64,000 nt of DNA from Strongylocentrotus droebachiensis (GCA_035222895.1 JAVYIG010000034.1:682001-746000); one strand, 5' to 3'; shown: positions 48,701 to 63,081, numbered from the stretch's first letter. Notes: generated from the letters alone by a model not told the origin. Program-made: numbers and translations.

Positions 48701-51151
48701 AAACAGGGGAGAACAACTTGTTTCCACAACAGCTAGGACATTCTGGTCAAAGTAATTACACTGTTGGTCATAATGGTGGAATAATTATTTTTACCCCAAT
48801 TTATGGAAAGTTTTTGACAATGATTTATTCCTAATAGATCTAATAGTATACATTCTCAGATTTTATTGAATAATAATTTGTGAGTGTTTGTTTTGCGTGA
48901 CTGTTAAAGCATGTGTGTGCTACTATGCTAATCAACTAGGGGACCTACGTCCTTATAACTGACAGTAACGAGGATTAATGTTTCACAAAAGGGCACTAAT
49001 AAAGCACATCGACACGGTTATGATCCTGGGGCCTCACAGTAACGAGGCCATTGCTTAGCCACTGAATCATGACTGTACGCAGCGGGAGCTATGGTACGGG
49101 GCCGCCCCCACAAATACAAAAAACAAAGAAAATGTAATAAATTATCAATAATTATTTGCATTTTTCCCCGATCTCTAACAGAAAAAAATCCTCTGTGTGG
49201 CCATGCCTTGAACCATAATGAATGGGATAAAAAATAATTATTCCACCATTGTGACCAACAGTGTATAAACATACCCTTGCATTGCCATCGTGGTTAGTTT
49301 TGTCTTCCGGTTTCTATAAAAAGGCAAAAGGAGGAAAAACTAACATAAGTCATAAATTTGGCTGATTCGATCTTTGTACGAAAAGGGATCTTACAATATT
49401 AAACATCCACTTTATTATGGAAAATCTGTTCTGGACATACTCTTTCCAGAATCAGTTATTACCATACATTCGGTAGCAATAATGCATGCTTATTAGATCA
49501 TGATCAATCTACAATAACGATTCAAATCTTGATTCATTTAAGTTGTTGGATTTGTTTGCTGAACAAATATGATAGGCTGATATCTCATATCATAACAGAA
49601 GTTTATATTTTTCATGCCTACCTTGATATCGACTATGAGGCAAAATAAACAGCAAGTCTTTATCATGATGGAATTCCCGGCTAAAGCCACTTTCGAAAAT
49701 TTGGTCTCGCCCATTTTAAAGGTACTATACAAAGTTTTGGTATTGGGTCGTGAATTTGGTTCAAATAAACATATTGGAAGCATATGCGCTCCTACAATAT
49801 TTACTGATCGTTGTCGCGGTCGAAATCGACTCTAAATTTATGAAATTGTAAATAATAAACACTTTATGTTGTATAGCTCCCTCTCAAGCTCAAGATATTG
49901 ATTAAGCTGTAAAACAATGTTTCTTGACTAAAATCGACCGATTAGCTATTCCCGTTCGGAAATTATATACCACAACTACATATTCTGATATTTTCATGGT
50001 CGCAGCTACCATTGTACGGCCGTAGGAGCTATTTGAAATTTTTCAAATTTACCGGGAGCACCGGTAAATCTTTATATTCAATTTTTCTCGAAAGCAGAAT
50101 ACATCCACAGGGGCATCCAAATATATCAAAATTATAAAGAATCGCTATCCACCCATTTTTCTGAATTTCCAAAAACTTTGTAATACCTTTAAACATCAAT
50201 AGTTTAGACTGGGCAAATCATTTTTTTTTTTAACAGCGTTTCAAAGTTTTACTATCGTAATCAAGTGAAATATCTTTACTAGTTTATTATAAAAACTAAA
50301 AGTGCCTATGTTTTGGGTTACTTGCTTAGATCATACAGTGAGAGAAAATTATGAACACTAGTTGAAAATAAAAAACAAAGACGGACAATTCATTCTTTAT
50401 TTACTTTCAAATAAACAAAATCTTACCTCAGGCTGTTTCTGGCTCGTTTTGGTGCATCCTGCGGTACAAAGTGAACAGCAATTCTTTAAGAGTCGGATAA
50501 TGCACCCGGTTGTCGGTACAATGTTGAATGGAGGTGGTAGAGCAATATCGGTTCGGATAAACCGCAGCCACATTTTGGTCCGTCCGAACTTCCACTCGGT
50601 ATCCGAATTTTCCTAAAAAAACGATGAAATGCGCAAGAAAAAAAAAATCGTCATTTTATGATAACACGACAATGACCACAAACATAAACATATAAGTCTA
50701 CAAAATTGCTTTTCTGGTCAAGAGATTTGGGTTTTACCAAATTGATAGAAAAGATGAAACATTGCACTTTTTATTGACTTTGAGGCGATTCTGGTGCCAT
50801 GAAGAAATTAGAGTTTATCTTTGTAACAATTTCTTTGGCAGTTTATACACAAGAAAATGCACCAGGGTTCATTCTAGCATTGTTGGAATTTCACCTTCAC
50901 AGAGCGTGTTACTTTGTTAATAAGAAATGGACTAATTTCGACGAACCGCGATAGATTCAAACTTGGAGCCGAGTATGGCAATCAGGGTGTTGATCAGGAC
51001 CAGGGCAACAATGTAGTAGAGGCCAACGATCACGATGTGCACGACGTTGACGAATGTGACCTGATTGTTGAGCTCCGCTTTATCGCCCATACTATTGAAT
51101 ACCCACCAGAGAGTTAGCAGTGCGTTCGGGATGCTGAGAGAGGTTGAGGTT

Positions 51152-51183
<32 letters not shown>

Positions 51184-54100
51184 AACGGAGAGAGAGAGAG
51201 AGAAACGGAGAGAGAGAGAGAGAGAGAGACAGTGAGACGGAGAGAGAGAGAGAGAGAGAGAGAGAAAGAAAGAGAGTGGCGGATGGGAAGAGATGGGTAT
51301 TTGCAAAAAATAAAAAAGCGTAAAAGCACTCAAAACGCTTTAGGCTTCTTTTGAAATTACTCCTCATATGATAATTTTGGAAATACACCTGAAATAATCG
51401 GTTCAAGAGTTAATGTGAAGTAAGACTATATGTGTCGATTGGATGACTGATAATAAGCTTTCTTTACACTTGGGAAAAACAGAAAGCATTTTATTTTGTT
51501 CTAAAAGTAGTTCTAAAAAGTCATTTGAATTCAAAGTGACACACAATAAACAAGCAATCAAGAAAAAGGAGTATGTGAAGTATTTAGGCATTGAGTTGGC
51601 TAGCGCAATTTCGTGTTCATCTTTAGTAGAATCAGTTGTAAAAAAAGCAAATTCTCGTCTGAAATTTTTGTACAGATATCAAAGTTGTATGGATTTAAAA
51701 GCAAGACGTACACTCTGTTTTGCTCTTATTCAATGTTTATTTGACTATGCTAACCCTGCATGGTATAGTAACATAAACAAGTTAGATCAAAAGAAGTTGA
51801 AGATTATACAGAACAAAATTGTGAGATTTATCAACTGTTCTGGTCCAAGAACTCATGTTGGCTACAGCGAACTTTCTAAAGCTGGTTTTCTTGAAGTCGA
51901 CCAAAGATCAAAACAACTCGTATTGCATCACGTGCATAAAATATATCATACTAGGTCGAATCATTATATTCGATCCAACTTCGATCTTGTTACTGACGTA
52001 TACATGATTATAATACAAGAAATAGCCGATTCAACTTTAACTTACCAGAAAGAGTAGGTAGTATTGGAAATTCGTTTTATTACAATGCCATAAAACATTG
52101 GAATTCCCTTCCCAATGGTGTAAAAGAAATAGGAAACTATGATCATTTTAAGAGGAAATTAAAGGAATACCTAATACTTGACAGTCAGAGAAGAGAAGTG
52201 AATGACATGTTATATGATTGAAATTTGTATTCTTCTGTCGGTTCATACTTTTTCATGTTGTATATACTTGTGTTTTCGTTATTTTCCTCTTCTTCCTTCT
52301 CCTCTTTTTCTTCTTCTCCTTCTTCTTTTTCTTCTTGTACTTAATATCATTTCTATCATCAGTTTAATGTTGTTATTATTATTATTATCTTTAATAAGTA
52401 GTTCTTTTAATTTTCTTATCTGTCTGTAAATATTACTATTTTAACTTATTAATTTTATACATGTCTGTAAGGGACCCCACTGGAAATAAGCTCTCGAGCT
52501 TTCGTGGGTTATCCTGTTCAAGCTGACTTATTTTTGATCTGTTATTATTGTATATTGTTGTATGTTGGAAGCTTGTCGAATAAAAATCAATCAATCAATC
52601 AATCAAGACTACATGGATTGAGACAATGCTATAGGCTTCCTTTGAAATTACTCCTCAAATGATAAATGTTGATATTTAAGACGCCCTAGTACTAAATTGA
52701 ATGGAGAGTTATGATTAAAGGGCAAGCCAACTCATGTAATGAATTCGTTGGTATGGAAGCAGAAAAATTAGCTACAGAAATGCGAAAGTTAGAAATAAAC
52801 CGGGCCAATAATAAGGGAGTTATAAATGTTTAAAATTTTAGATCACTAAATCTCAAATTGGGAAATTGTTCCGTGGATAATAATGATGTTGTCATGGGAC
52901 AACTCTCTAGTTTGTCGTGTACAAAATATCATTAATTTTGCTTTTCTAAGTGCCTCCTCCCTTAGAGCACAATATTAGAGCGTAATATATTATGGGTAGC
53001 ATATAATAATAGGTGCCCTAAACTGAAAAGACCCTCCTGATTCATACACCCACAACAAAAAGTGAGTCATTTGACACGTTTAAGCATAATTTTCGTGAGT
53101 CAGGTGTAAATTGACAACCAATAACAACCAATGAGTCTCTATTGACTCATTTATATTTCACCAGTGTGTCAATCATGAGCTGACGCATTTGCAAAATGCT
53201 TCGACTGACTCACATGGTCGTAAAAAATGAGTCAAGATCGACATAAGAGCATTTTAGAAGAAAAAAGTGAGTCAACTTGAAAGTGAGGCTGTATGCATGC
53301 GCGCGCATACTTTCGTGACGTCATCCAAAATGCGCATTCTCGAGCCATATTTAAATTCCCGATCGACGACGCGACGTCGCCATATTATATCTTGGATTCA
53401 GAAGAGTTTTGACTGCAGCTAGTGAAAAATTGGTACGCATAATTATTCATATGGTTTTAAACGATGATTTTTATGACTGGATTCGTGGGCTGAATCTTCT
53501 GATTATTATACAAATGATGCATGCGTTCATTTTACGATATCCGCACTCGAGTTGATGAGGCTGTGTGTAACTTAACTACGGTATAGATCTACTGTATCGC
53601 ACGAAGCCGTGTCGAATGAAAACATGCATGATTTTGCATCATTGTTTTATACAACGAAACTCCTAGATCCTTGTTATTTGATGTAAAACGAATTAATTCA
53701 AGATTGTTTCGTGACAGTATGGGTGACAAATAAATCTCAAGTTAAGGCTTAATTTAGTGCGTACAAAGTAGATTTTTCAGATTCGGGTAGCGGGACCACC
53801 GATTACATCGCTAAAATGTGATATTTTAGGATATATTTTCCATTGCAAATGTTGACAGTGACTCTGGCATGGTATGGTATGTGTGTGATAGGCCTAGGGA
53901 GTAGGGGGTCTATGTCATGATGCACCCACAACAAAAAGTGAGTCACCCTTACTCAAATTGATGAGTCACTGGTTTGTCCGTACAGCGAAACACTTGAAGG
54001 ATCATGTGAGTCACTATGACTCGATACAAATGAGTCTTATTTATCTAAGACTCACTTCAAGTGAGTCTTAGAGTATTTATCTAAGACTCACTTGAAGTGA

Positions 54101-55747
54101 GTCTTAGATAAATAAGACTCATTTGTATCGAGTCATAGTGACTCACATGATCCTTCAAGTGTTTCGCTGTACGGACAAACCAGTGACTCATCAATTTGAG
54201 TAAGGGTGACTCACTTTTTGTTGTGGGTGTACACTTTACTTGAAAAATTGAAGTTCTTATCATTGTATGTGTCTAAACAAATGGGGAATATATTAGCCCG
54301 GCACTTCGTCATAATTCAGTCAATTTGAAGTGCCCATACCTTAGTAATTACAATTTTTTTAAAAACAAATTCTGTCAAATCTAATTCAAACTTTCACCAG
54401 TCTGCTTCTCTGATTTTGTCCCGTTTTCTTTTAAAATAGCTCTCTGTTAAGGTTGAATTTCCCTTTAAAAGTATGGTTTTAATTACATCGGTAAGGCGGT
54501 TTCGTATTTATAAAATGTATATATATTATTTCTTTCTTACCATACTCAGTCTGATCGTTTTGCTCCACCCCCCACCCCCCAGAAAATAGTCTATTTTCCG
54601 CATTATCTAATCTTACTATTTACAATGTAAAACAGGTAACGTTATTTCATTATAATAATTTGACATACCTGTGATAACCCTCATCAGCCAAATCTTCTGC
54701 ATAGATTTTTTTCTGCATTTAAGAAAATAAATATAATAGTAGAAAATTATTACACTTATTTTGTCGATTACGGGAACTAGGAAGAAGAATTCTGAAGGGA
54801 TGGGCCGAGAAATATGGGCTCCTGACACAAAGGTTTGCAATCGATTGGAAACTGACGATGGCCAATCAAGATCATAGTTGTGTGCACATATTGTTCAGAA
54901 GGTTGACCACGAACCAATCAGAATCGGGGTTTTACATTTGCAATTGATTGCAAACCCTTGTATTTACGGGTTCCTGAACCCAATTGACAATGCTGTAGAG
55001 GAGTGAAGTATATTGCTCGATTTCCCTTGTGCCCTATCACTGGTCAACTCTTCTAAACCTGGTCAAATCAAACTTTCATCATCTTGAAATAAAAAAATAC
55101 TTTGTAGAAAAATTAAAGAACAAGCATTATAAGGTCTTTTCTAATAAACTTCAAATACAAATCTAGCGTTGTCCCGGTGGCATCGCTTATATTAACTGTG
55201 TTTACTGATGACAGTTAACATAATGCTGGAGGACGATTTTCTGCATTTTTTAAAACAGACAATAATCTTGAATCTTGAATCTTGATAAATCTTCGATATT
55301 GCTAAAACAGGGGGATTTTCGGGGACGTTCACGCTCTTTGAAATGGTCGCGTATGTGTAAAAGCATGAAAGTTCATGAAATTGCTACTCTTCATCCAGGT
55401 GTAAAATTTGTCCCTTGCAATTGCTGAGGTAATGCAGAGGCCCACATGAGGAGCAGTCTTAATACTGATATGGATACCCTATGCAGGGGCGTACGCAGGG
55501 GGGGGGGGGGGGGGGGTTTGGGGTTCAAACCCCCCCCCCCTTTGGTATTTTAATGTATGTAAACCCCCCTAAAAAAACTTAAACCCCCCCCCCCCCTTTG
55601 GCTTTTTTTTTTTTTTTTTATTATTAAAAAAAAAAAAAATATACCCACGGCTAACCTAACTAAGGTGACCTTACCCCCCCCCCCCCCAACGAAAAAAAAT
55701 GTCAAATTTTGAAATTTTGAGACCAAAAAAAAAAAAAATGTCCGCTT

Positions 55748-55802
<55 letters not shown>

Positions 55803-58800
55803 ACTGAGCGACTTTTCGCCCGGCGCGATTTTCAAATTTTCGGGAGCAAAATATTTAAAACCCCCCCCCCCCCTTGAAAAAATCCTGCGTACGCCCCTGA
55901 CCCTATGTAAATGAGGAACCCCATGAATTTTACAAGCCGATCGCCTGTCTGATTATCAAGATATTTATGATTGGAAATCGAAATCAAATTTTGCGTTTTC
56001 CTAACGTTTTTCATACACTACAGTCTATTGGGGAAAACGAGTATGGTCAAACCGGTCACTCAAAGATTTTTAATTTTTTGAGGCACTTCTTAATCGTTTT
56101 TGAGCGCATTTTTTTGTATTAGTATTGATTAAAATACAGTATTGACTTGCATTGATATCCTGATCTACCCCCTACTAAAATGCTGCATGCTGCAATGCTG
56201 CAATTCTCACCTGAGGTACGTAAATACCATACAAGCCGACAGCGAATGCGAAATGAAAGATGGCGAAGACAGTCACAAACTTGAACATATCACTAAGAGC
56301 GCCCACTGTTGACTCCCAGATGCTGTATAAGTCTTGGTATGAGTTGAGGGCCGTGTTGAAAGCGCGTATTGCATTGGGGAGAACCACAACACCTGCTCAT
56401 ATAATGATTATAATAATGATAATTATAATAATAACAATAACAACAATAATAATATTGATAATAATGATATTCCAGTATAACGAATAGGGTGATCCCCAAA
56501 TATTTATATTCCTACTCATCGGACATAAGGTATACCAGGGTTTTAACTCCATCACATAATGGTACAATATTCATTTTCACGTACCTCAGTACTCACGAAA
56601 CATGGTAAAAAGTAAAATTAAACTAATCATATTTAGTATAATTTACAAAGACACTGAGTCTCGAGGTACTGGTTAAAACTATGGGCCTGCGTGACTTCAA
56701 GAGTACTATTGGAGTCACCTCTTGCCCATAGTTTTAACCAGAACCTCTGAAGACAGTGTATATTTTTATACCATTTCATGTTCCTACTCACCAAACACTG
56801 TAAGTAGTCAAATCAAACTCATCATGCATAATATATTTAATATTTTTGATTAGTAAAATCCTGTTCAATGATTGGTCAACATAGCATGTGACGAATCATA
56901 ACATTGCTATGATGTTACCGATAAGAAAAATGTGCTATGCCGTTACGACAGCCAGGGTATAGTGCACTATACCATGGATGACGTCATAGATATTTTCTTC
57001 CAAGGCACTACTGTGGATGCATAATAGCGAGCGTAAGGGATTTCTAATGCCCTCCAGCGGACAACGCCTTCGGTGTCACGGCGCTCACGCTGTGCAAGTT
57101 ACACTGAGCCGCAGTAACTGCACTACACTACTGCAGTGCTTGTATAGCGCCAACTTTCGGTCTCGAATTTGTGGATTCCTCGGTGACACAAGCTATTATT
57201 ATTTGTATGAAGGTTGGTATGAAAAATATAAAACAAATATACCATGCACTATTTCTCGGCGATAGAAATAGTGCTAGTCCTGCCACCTCGATCCATAATT
57301 TCAACTAGAGCCTCTTAGTGCATGGTATATTAATATTTACTTGTTCAATGTCCTACTCACCTAACAAGACGTATAACACGATCTGAGGATCGTTCCAGTC
57401 CAACGATACAAATTGTTCAAGCCGATCGGTCACAGTGACATTGGATAGCTTCAGATCTGACGTCACAGTAACGTTGTTCACCATCGCGACCGGTTCATCG
57501 TGACGTTTCATTGCACGCGTTTCGTAAACGTCCTACATGTGCAGAAATGACAAATGTCATCATTTATTTCGCATCTGTAATCAGAGTAGCCTGGTCAGTT
57601 ACAAAATATTAAATGATACAATTCATGTAAAAACAAAAAACTTAACAGTTAAAACAGGACAGTAGGCCTACTGGGGAGTGGTTCACAAAGACTAAAATCG
57701 ACTTTAAGTTGGACTTAACTATGGCAGGCCGTTCATGCCACGTTTTCTCTCACCATTTACTGGCATTGGTCTCTCAAGGGCCGTACAAATCATGGTCACA
57801 AATCTACAAAATTTACATATTTTGATAGTTTATTATTGAGAAAATAATAATTGAGAAACCAATGGTGAGAGCAAACAATGGCATGAACGGCCTGCCATAG
57901 TTAAGTCCAACTTCAATTCGATCTTAGTCTTTGAGAAGCACCCCAGGTCTTTTAAAGGATTCTGGAAAAAATGCAAACTCCCGGCAAATATCGAAAAGAC
58001 CAACAACAGACCAAATAAATATAACATTATTCCGAAAAAGGCCCGAACATGCCGAATGGTTCCAACTACTACTACTACTACTTCTATTTCTTCTTCTTCT
58101 TCTTCTTCTTCTTCTTCTTCTTCTTCTTCTTCTTCTACTACTACTACTACTACTACTTGCCTACTACTAATTAACAATAGTAATACAATCATTTACCAGA
58201 AGTAGAGTTATCGATTTACACATAAGCAGAACAAAGCTTATGATGAGAATGATTGACTCCAGTATGTTTGCTCCGTAACCGAGAAAGTCCCCGATGCCAT
58301 ACTCCATGATATCACAAATGTGCTTCCAAGAAAGCGCTGCAAATGAAAAAGAGTTTATGTCACACTAATAATAGTAAAGTGTCGATTTGCAAAACGTTAA
58401 ACCACATTTGTCACCCTCCGCCCAGGTGCACATGGGTACTTGACAGGCGGGTACGCAGGGGGGGGGGGGGGTGTGATTGGGGGGACGAACCCCCCCCCCC
58501 CTCAAAAAAAAATTGTATTTTTTTGGTGACCTTACCACCCCCCCCCCCCCAACCGAACGAAATATCGATCGGCCAAAAACAAAATTGGACATAAACATGA
58601 TATAAGCCTACTCACCGAAAAAAAAAAATCACAATGAAAACCGTAAGGATATCGATGATGTTGGTTTTATTTTACTTCAGTTTGATTATATCAATTTAAT
58701 TTGATTTGATTAAGTTTGAATTTGGGTTCGATTAGATTTACTCACCAACGCAAAATATCACTATAAAGACCATTATGATATCAGTTATTCTGGGATCATT

Positions 58801-61800
58801 GACGATACACAGAGCTGCATAACAGACAAAGATGGCAACATCGGATCCAAAGAAAATGCACATCTTGATGTATCTGAAGGGCAAAAGAAAACATATCACA
58901 AAAAGACATTTACCCACTATTGTTTAAAGGGGGTGTAAACTGACGAATACATAGGAACGCCATCTACGTCTCTTTTTGGAAAACTGTACGTAAACGAATG
59001 GACTTGATTTTTAGTCAGCGACTTTTAAATCTCTACATAATGGTCGGCGTTCGCGAAACAGACCCAAGTTCTCCTCACACTTCGGTTTCGCTTATGTTGC
59101 ACGCACGTGATTGCTGCGGTCGCGTCGTCCGTATACCCGATAGGCCCCGAGTCAGGCCACAGAAAAAACACGTAGTCTCTTCAGTTTACACCCCCTTTAA
59201 CTGGAAAACGGTGCCCCATTCAAATTTCACTCGTTAAAATGCACTTCTTGTTGTTGGCACAGTATTTTAGGAATTTCGTCCCTTCTTCACTTTTTTTTAA
59301 ATTAATATATTTTGTTACAGTTTCTTGGATATGACATGGGTGTCACAGTACCAAAATTTCAAAACAATATCTATGAGTTTTTGTTGTCTTTCTTGAAAAT
59401 CCTTATTATAAACCTCTTGACCTTCACATGTTATGTGCCACAAATAAAAATTAGCATTGTGCCCCATTTTTTTTCCTTAGAGAGCATGTGAAACTATTGT
59501 GTCCTCCGATGAATTTTCAAATCGACTAATGCGGTAAGTTAAGAGTTAAAGTTAAAGCCCGTCTACACTAGTTTGGGATTAGACCTTCCTGCATGGTCAC
59601 GGACAGGTGGTTGTCTCACAAAAAAACTCTCAATTAACATAAGAAAAAGAGGATCATGGGGGACCAACAGGCACCAATAATTGTTTGATATACAGAGGGC
59701 GCAAGTAGCTTTAAGTAGTGCAGTAAGGCTTTAAAGATGTATATATGAATACTCACGGTATAGCAAGCCATTTTTTTAAGCGTCGGTGCTGTACGAGGAT
59801 GTAAGCCAGACAGATGAAAGGATATCCAATCATGGTGAGGAGACTCAGAAATCCGAACCAGGCCGTATGAGTGTCGATGTTCCGATAAAAGTTGATCGAC
59901 ATGATCTTCTGCGTGTATGCGTGTGCTACGAACTAAAGAGAAAGGAAAACGAGGGAGGAAGTATTTTCAAGGTAATAATTTGCATTTCAGAAGTGGACAC
60001 TGTACACAAAAGATTTAAACATTTTAATGGAAACATGTCGGGGAAAGGGATAAATAACATAATGAGAAAGAAAAACAAAACGGGATGGTGAGACCATTGA
60101 TGATGAAGCTGTTGCAGATGAAGTTTCAATCGAGTCATGATGAGAGAGGGGGAGAGGGAAGTGGAAAAGGATAAGAAAAGGAGATGACAGAACCATTCCT
60201 GTACCATTCCAAAATAAATGTTACCTTGTAAATTCCGTTTCCGAGAAAGAATGGTGCCCCCCCCCCCCCCTCCACTAAATTGACTGGACCTACACCATGC
60301 CATTGCAAAAACAGAATTAAATATAAACAGTAAATTATGAATGGGGCATAATTCAGGTAGATTTAATTTAAATGGGCCAAATGAAAATAACGTTACTATA
60401 AAAATAATGTTACAATCATATAGTTTTGTTGGTCAGATGACTAGGACCTTGAAGAAATCTCGAGAGTAATTACAACAATCTGCTCTACCAATGATCATGG
60501 TTTTAGAACCAATTTTGTTTGTAAGGAAGAGAAAAAAAATTGATAGCTTACTGCTTTCTGATCAAAATCGACGGCATTCTTCACTTGCGCGACGACATGG
60601 ACTACTTCCGGGTCATCACTCTGCCTGAAAAGTGTTCCAAGCTGTAATACGAAAAACACAAGACAAAACAAATCAATAATAATAATCTTTTAAAGTCCAC
60701 TCCAAATTTTATTTAAACCAAAAATGGAAATTATTTTTGACCAATTGATCGTGAGCCCGGCAGCCACTGAGCAGCGGCAGATCGACGTTGCTCTATCCCT
60801 ATGTCTATTTAATAAATGTCTATTTAATAACTTTATCTTAAAGAATGACTTTTAATTCTGCTCCCGTCATTTTCAACTTCTTAATCAGCAGCATTCTAGC
60901 TCTGAACAGAAAAATGTGAATTACCTCGACAGAGTTGGCGACGTAATCGAGCAAGGATGCACAGAACTGTTCCACCTGGTCGGCGAGTTCGTAGAACTCC
61001 GTGTTGACCGCCTCCCACAACCCTGCAATCTTCCGCAGTCGGCCGGTGAGTTTGAAGGCGTTGCTGAGGGCATTGGGGTATGCCAAGCCGAGATACGCCG
61101 GACTCGACAGTGCCCTGCATAATATGATGACGATCAATTAGTATATCAATAAATAACATTTATGAATACGTTTATATATATATTCAAGTCACGTCGCCAA
61201 ACCGACTGCAAACTGTATGAATAATGGGTAATCTATCTATAATAACGTTTGTATATTGACAGTAAATGTCGCGTCAAAGTCAAGTTGATGACGTGGTCCA
61301 ACTGGTCCTACGTTCGCAAATAACGATTCATGTACAAATGGCATAAATTGCGTTTGATTTGATTTGAATGTTTATTGATGACATTTACAGTACATCAAGT
61401 CATATTAACATCTAAAATCTTATAACTTTAAATGTATGATAATGACTTTGTATTGTAAATACAGAAAAGGGTTCGTGAAGTGACGTCCTTTCAAGAATGA
61501 AAATAAGAATCCATACAATATGAAGCGATGCGTTGAATTACTGAAATGTCAAATAGCTACTTGCTTTCACTGGACTTCTCGTAAATTGGAGCCAATTTAA
61601 TGCAATGAATTCAGTAGCTTATAACATTTGTTGTAACTTGTTTAATAATGATTACAAAGTTTATGAAACAGGGCCCTGGTTTACCTGTAGATATCTAGGT
61701 ACTCGACAACCTCAGACAGCGAGGCCTCGGATAGCCCTTCAAGCTTTGGTTCTCGAATCCTCTCCGCTCCTGCTTTGAGCAAATACTGGAAATATAGCGA

Positions 61801-62783
61801 GAAAGGGCAACAAGGGTAATTTTCTTGTAAAAAGGAAATAAATTGGGTGATCTAAATATTGTGAAGACCTACGCGTCACATTGTGTGCAATGGGGCGGCG
61901 GGGGTGGGCATATTGACTAAATATGCGTTACAAATTAAGCGCTTTGAAGAAATCACATTTTACCCGTGCAAAATACTTGTTACTTGTTTGTATCTACCAG
62001 TTTGTCCATATTTTGTTTAATAATGAGCGCTTTGCCAAAAATTAAGACCCAAATCCATGAAATCTGACATAGCTTTGACGGGATAGGGTGAACATGGTTA
62101 TCGATTTAAGGAAATCTAATCATACTCTATGCCGTAGAGATCAAGCAATGTAATTTGAATACATAAAACTATAACAATAAACACAAATGTTTGGAGATAC
62201 AAATCCTTCGCGGCTGAAAGCCTAATTACGGTAGTTAACACAAATGAAAAGATTGAAAACAGCGAATATAACAAGTAAAATATTTTTTGTTTAATGTTTT
62301 GGTTTTCTTAAAAAATTATTTTTAATCTCTCAACGTGTAAACAATCGAGGATTCTAAGGGTTATTTTCCTTTTCAAAAAATCCTGACATCAAACGCTATC
62401 TAGTCATGAAACAAGAACGGATGCAGTGTGTGCTGAAATGTTTTCCCTTTCTTCTCATGCATGCATCTAGCTCATACCTGAGGGCTCTGAATCAATAGTT
62501 ATTTAGCCAAACCATAACATGTGGAATGATTGTTGGGAAAGGGAAACTTCTTTATGTAGATGTTTAATTTACCTGAACAATGATGAAATTGTTTCGAATG
62601 GCAGCCATCTTGAGCGGGGTCAATTTTTCATGAAAGTCATCATTATCACAGCGGCATTCAATAATGGCTTGTCTCTCCTGTAAAATCAATCAAAACGAGT
62701 TTTTTTTTGTGTCTTTTTTAGATTTTAGTCATACGACTATGAAATAACTATAAATACTCGTGTACTCTCTCCCCCCCCCCCTT

Positions 62784-62850
<67 letters not shown>

Positions 62851-63037
62851 TTCTCTCCTTATATCATTTTCTCCCTCGATCTTTCTACTTCATGTTAGTC
62901 ATCATTATCGCAGAGGCATTTAGTAACGCATTGTCTCTCCTAATCCAATCGAACTGTATTTTACCATCACCGTTAGGTAATACAATGTAGCTCATTCTCT
63001 CCCCCTTTCTCCACCCTCCCCCACCCTCTTATCTCTC

Positions 63038-63081
<44 letters not shown>

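Noticed and set aside
55550-55914. Poly-Gly and poly-Pro frames
   Set aside because: Translation of the 54-nt C run inside a MITE.
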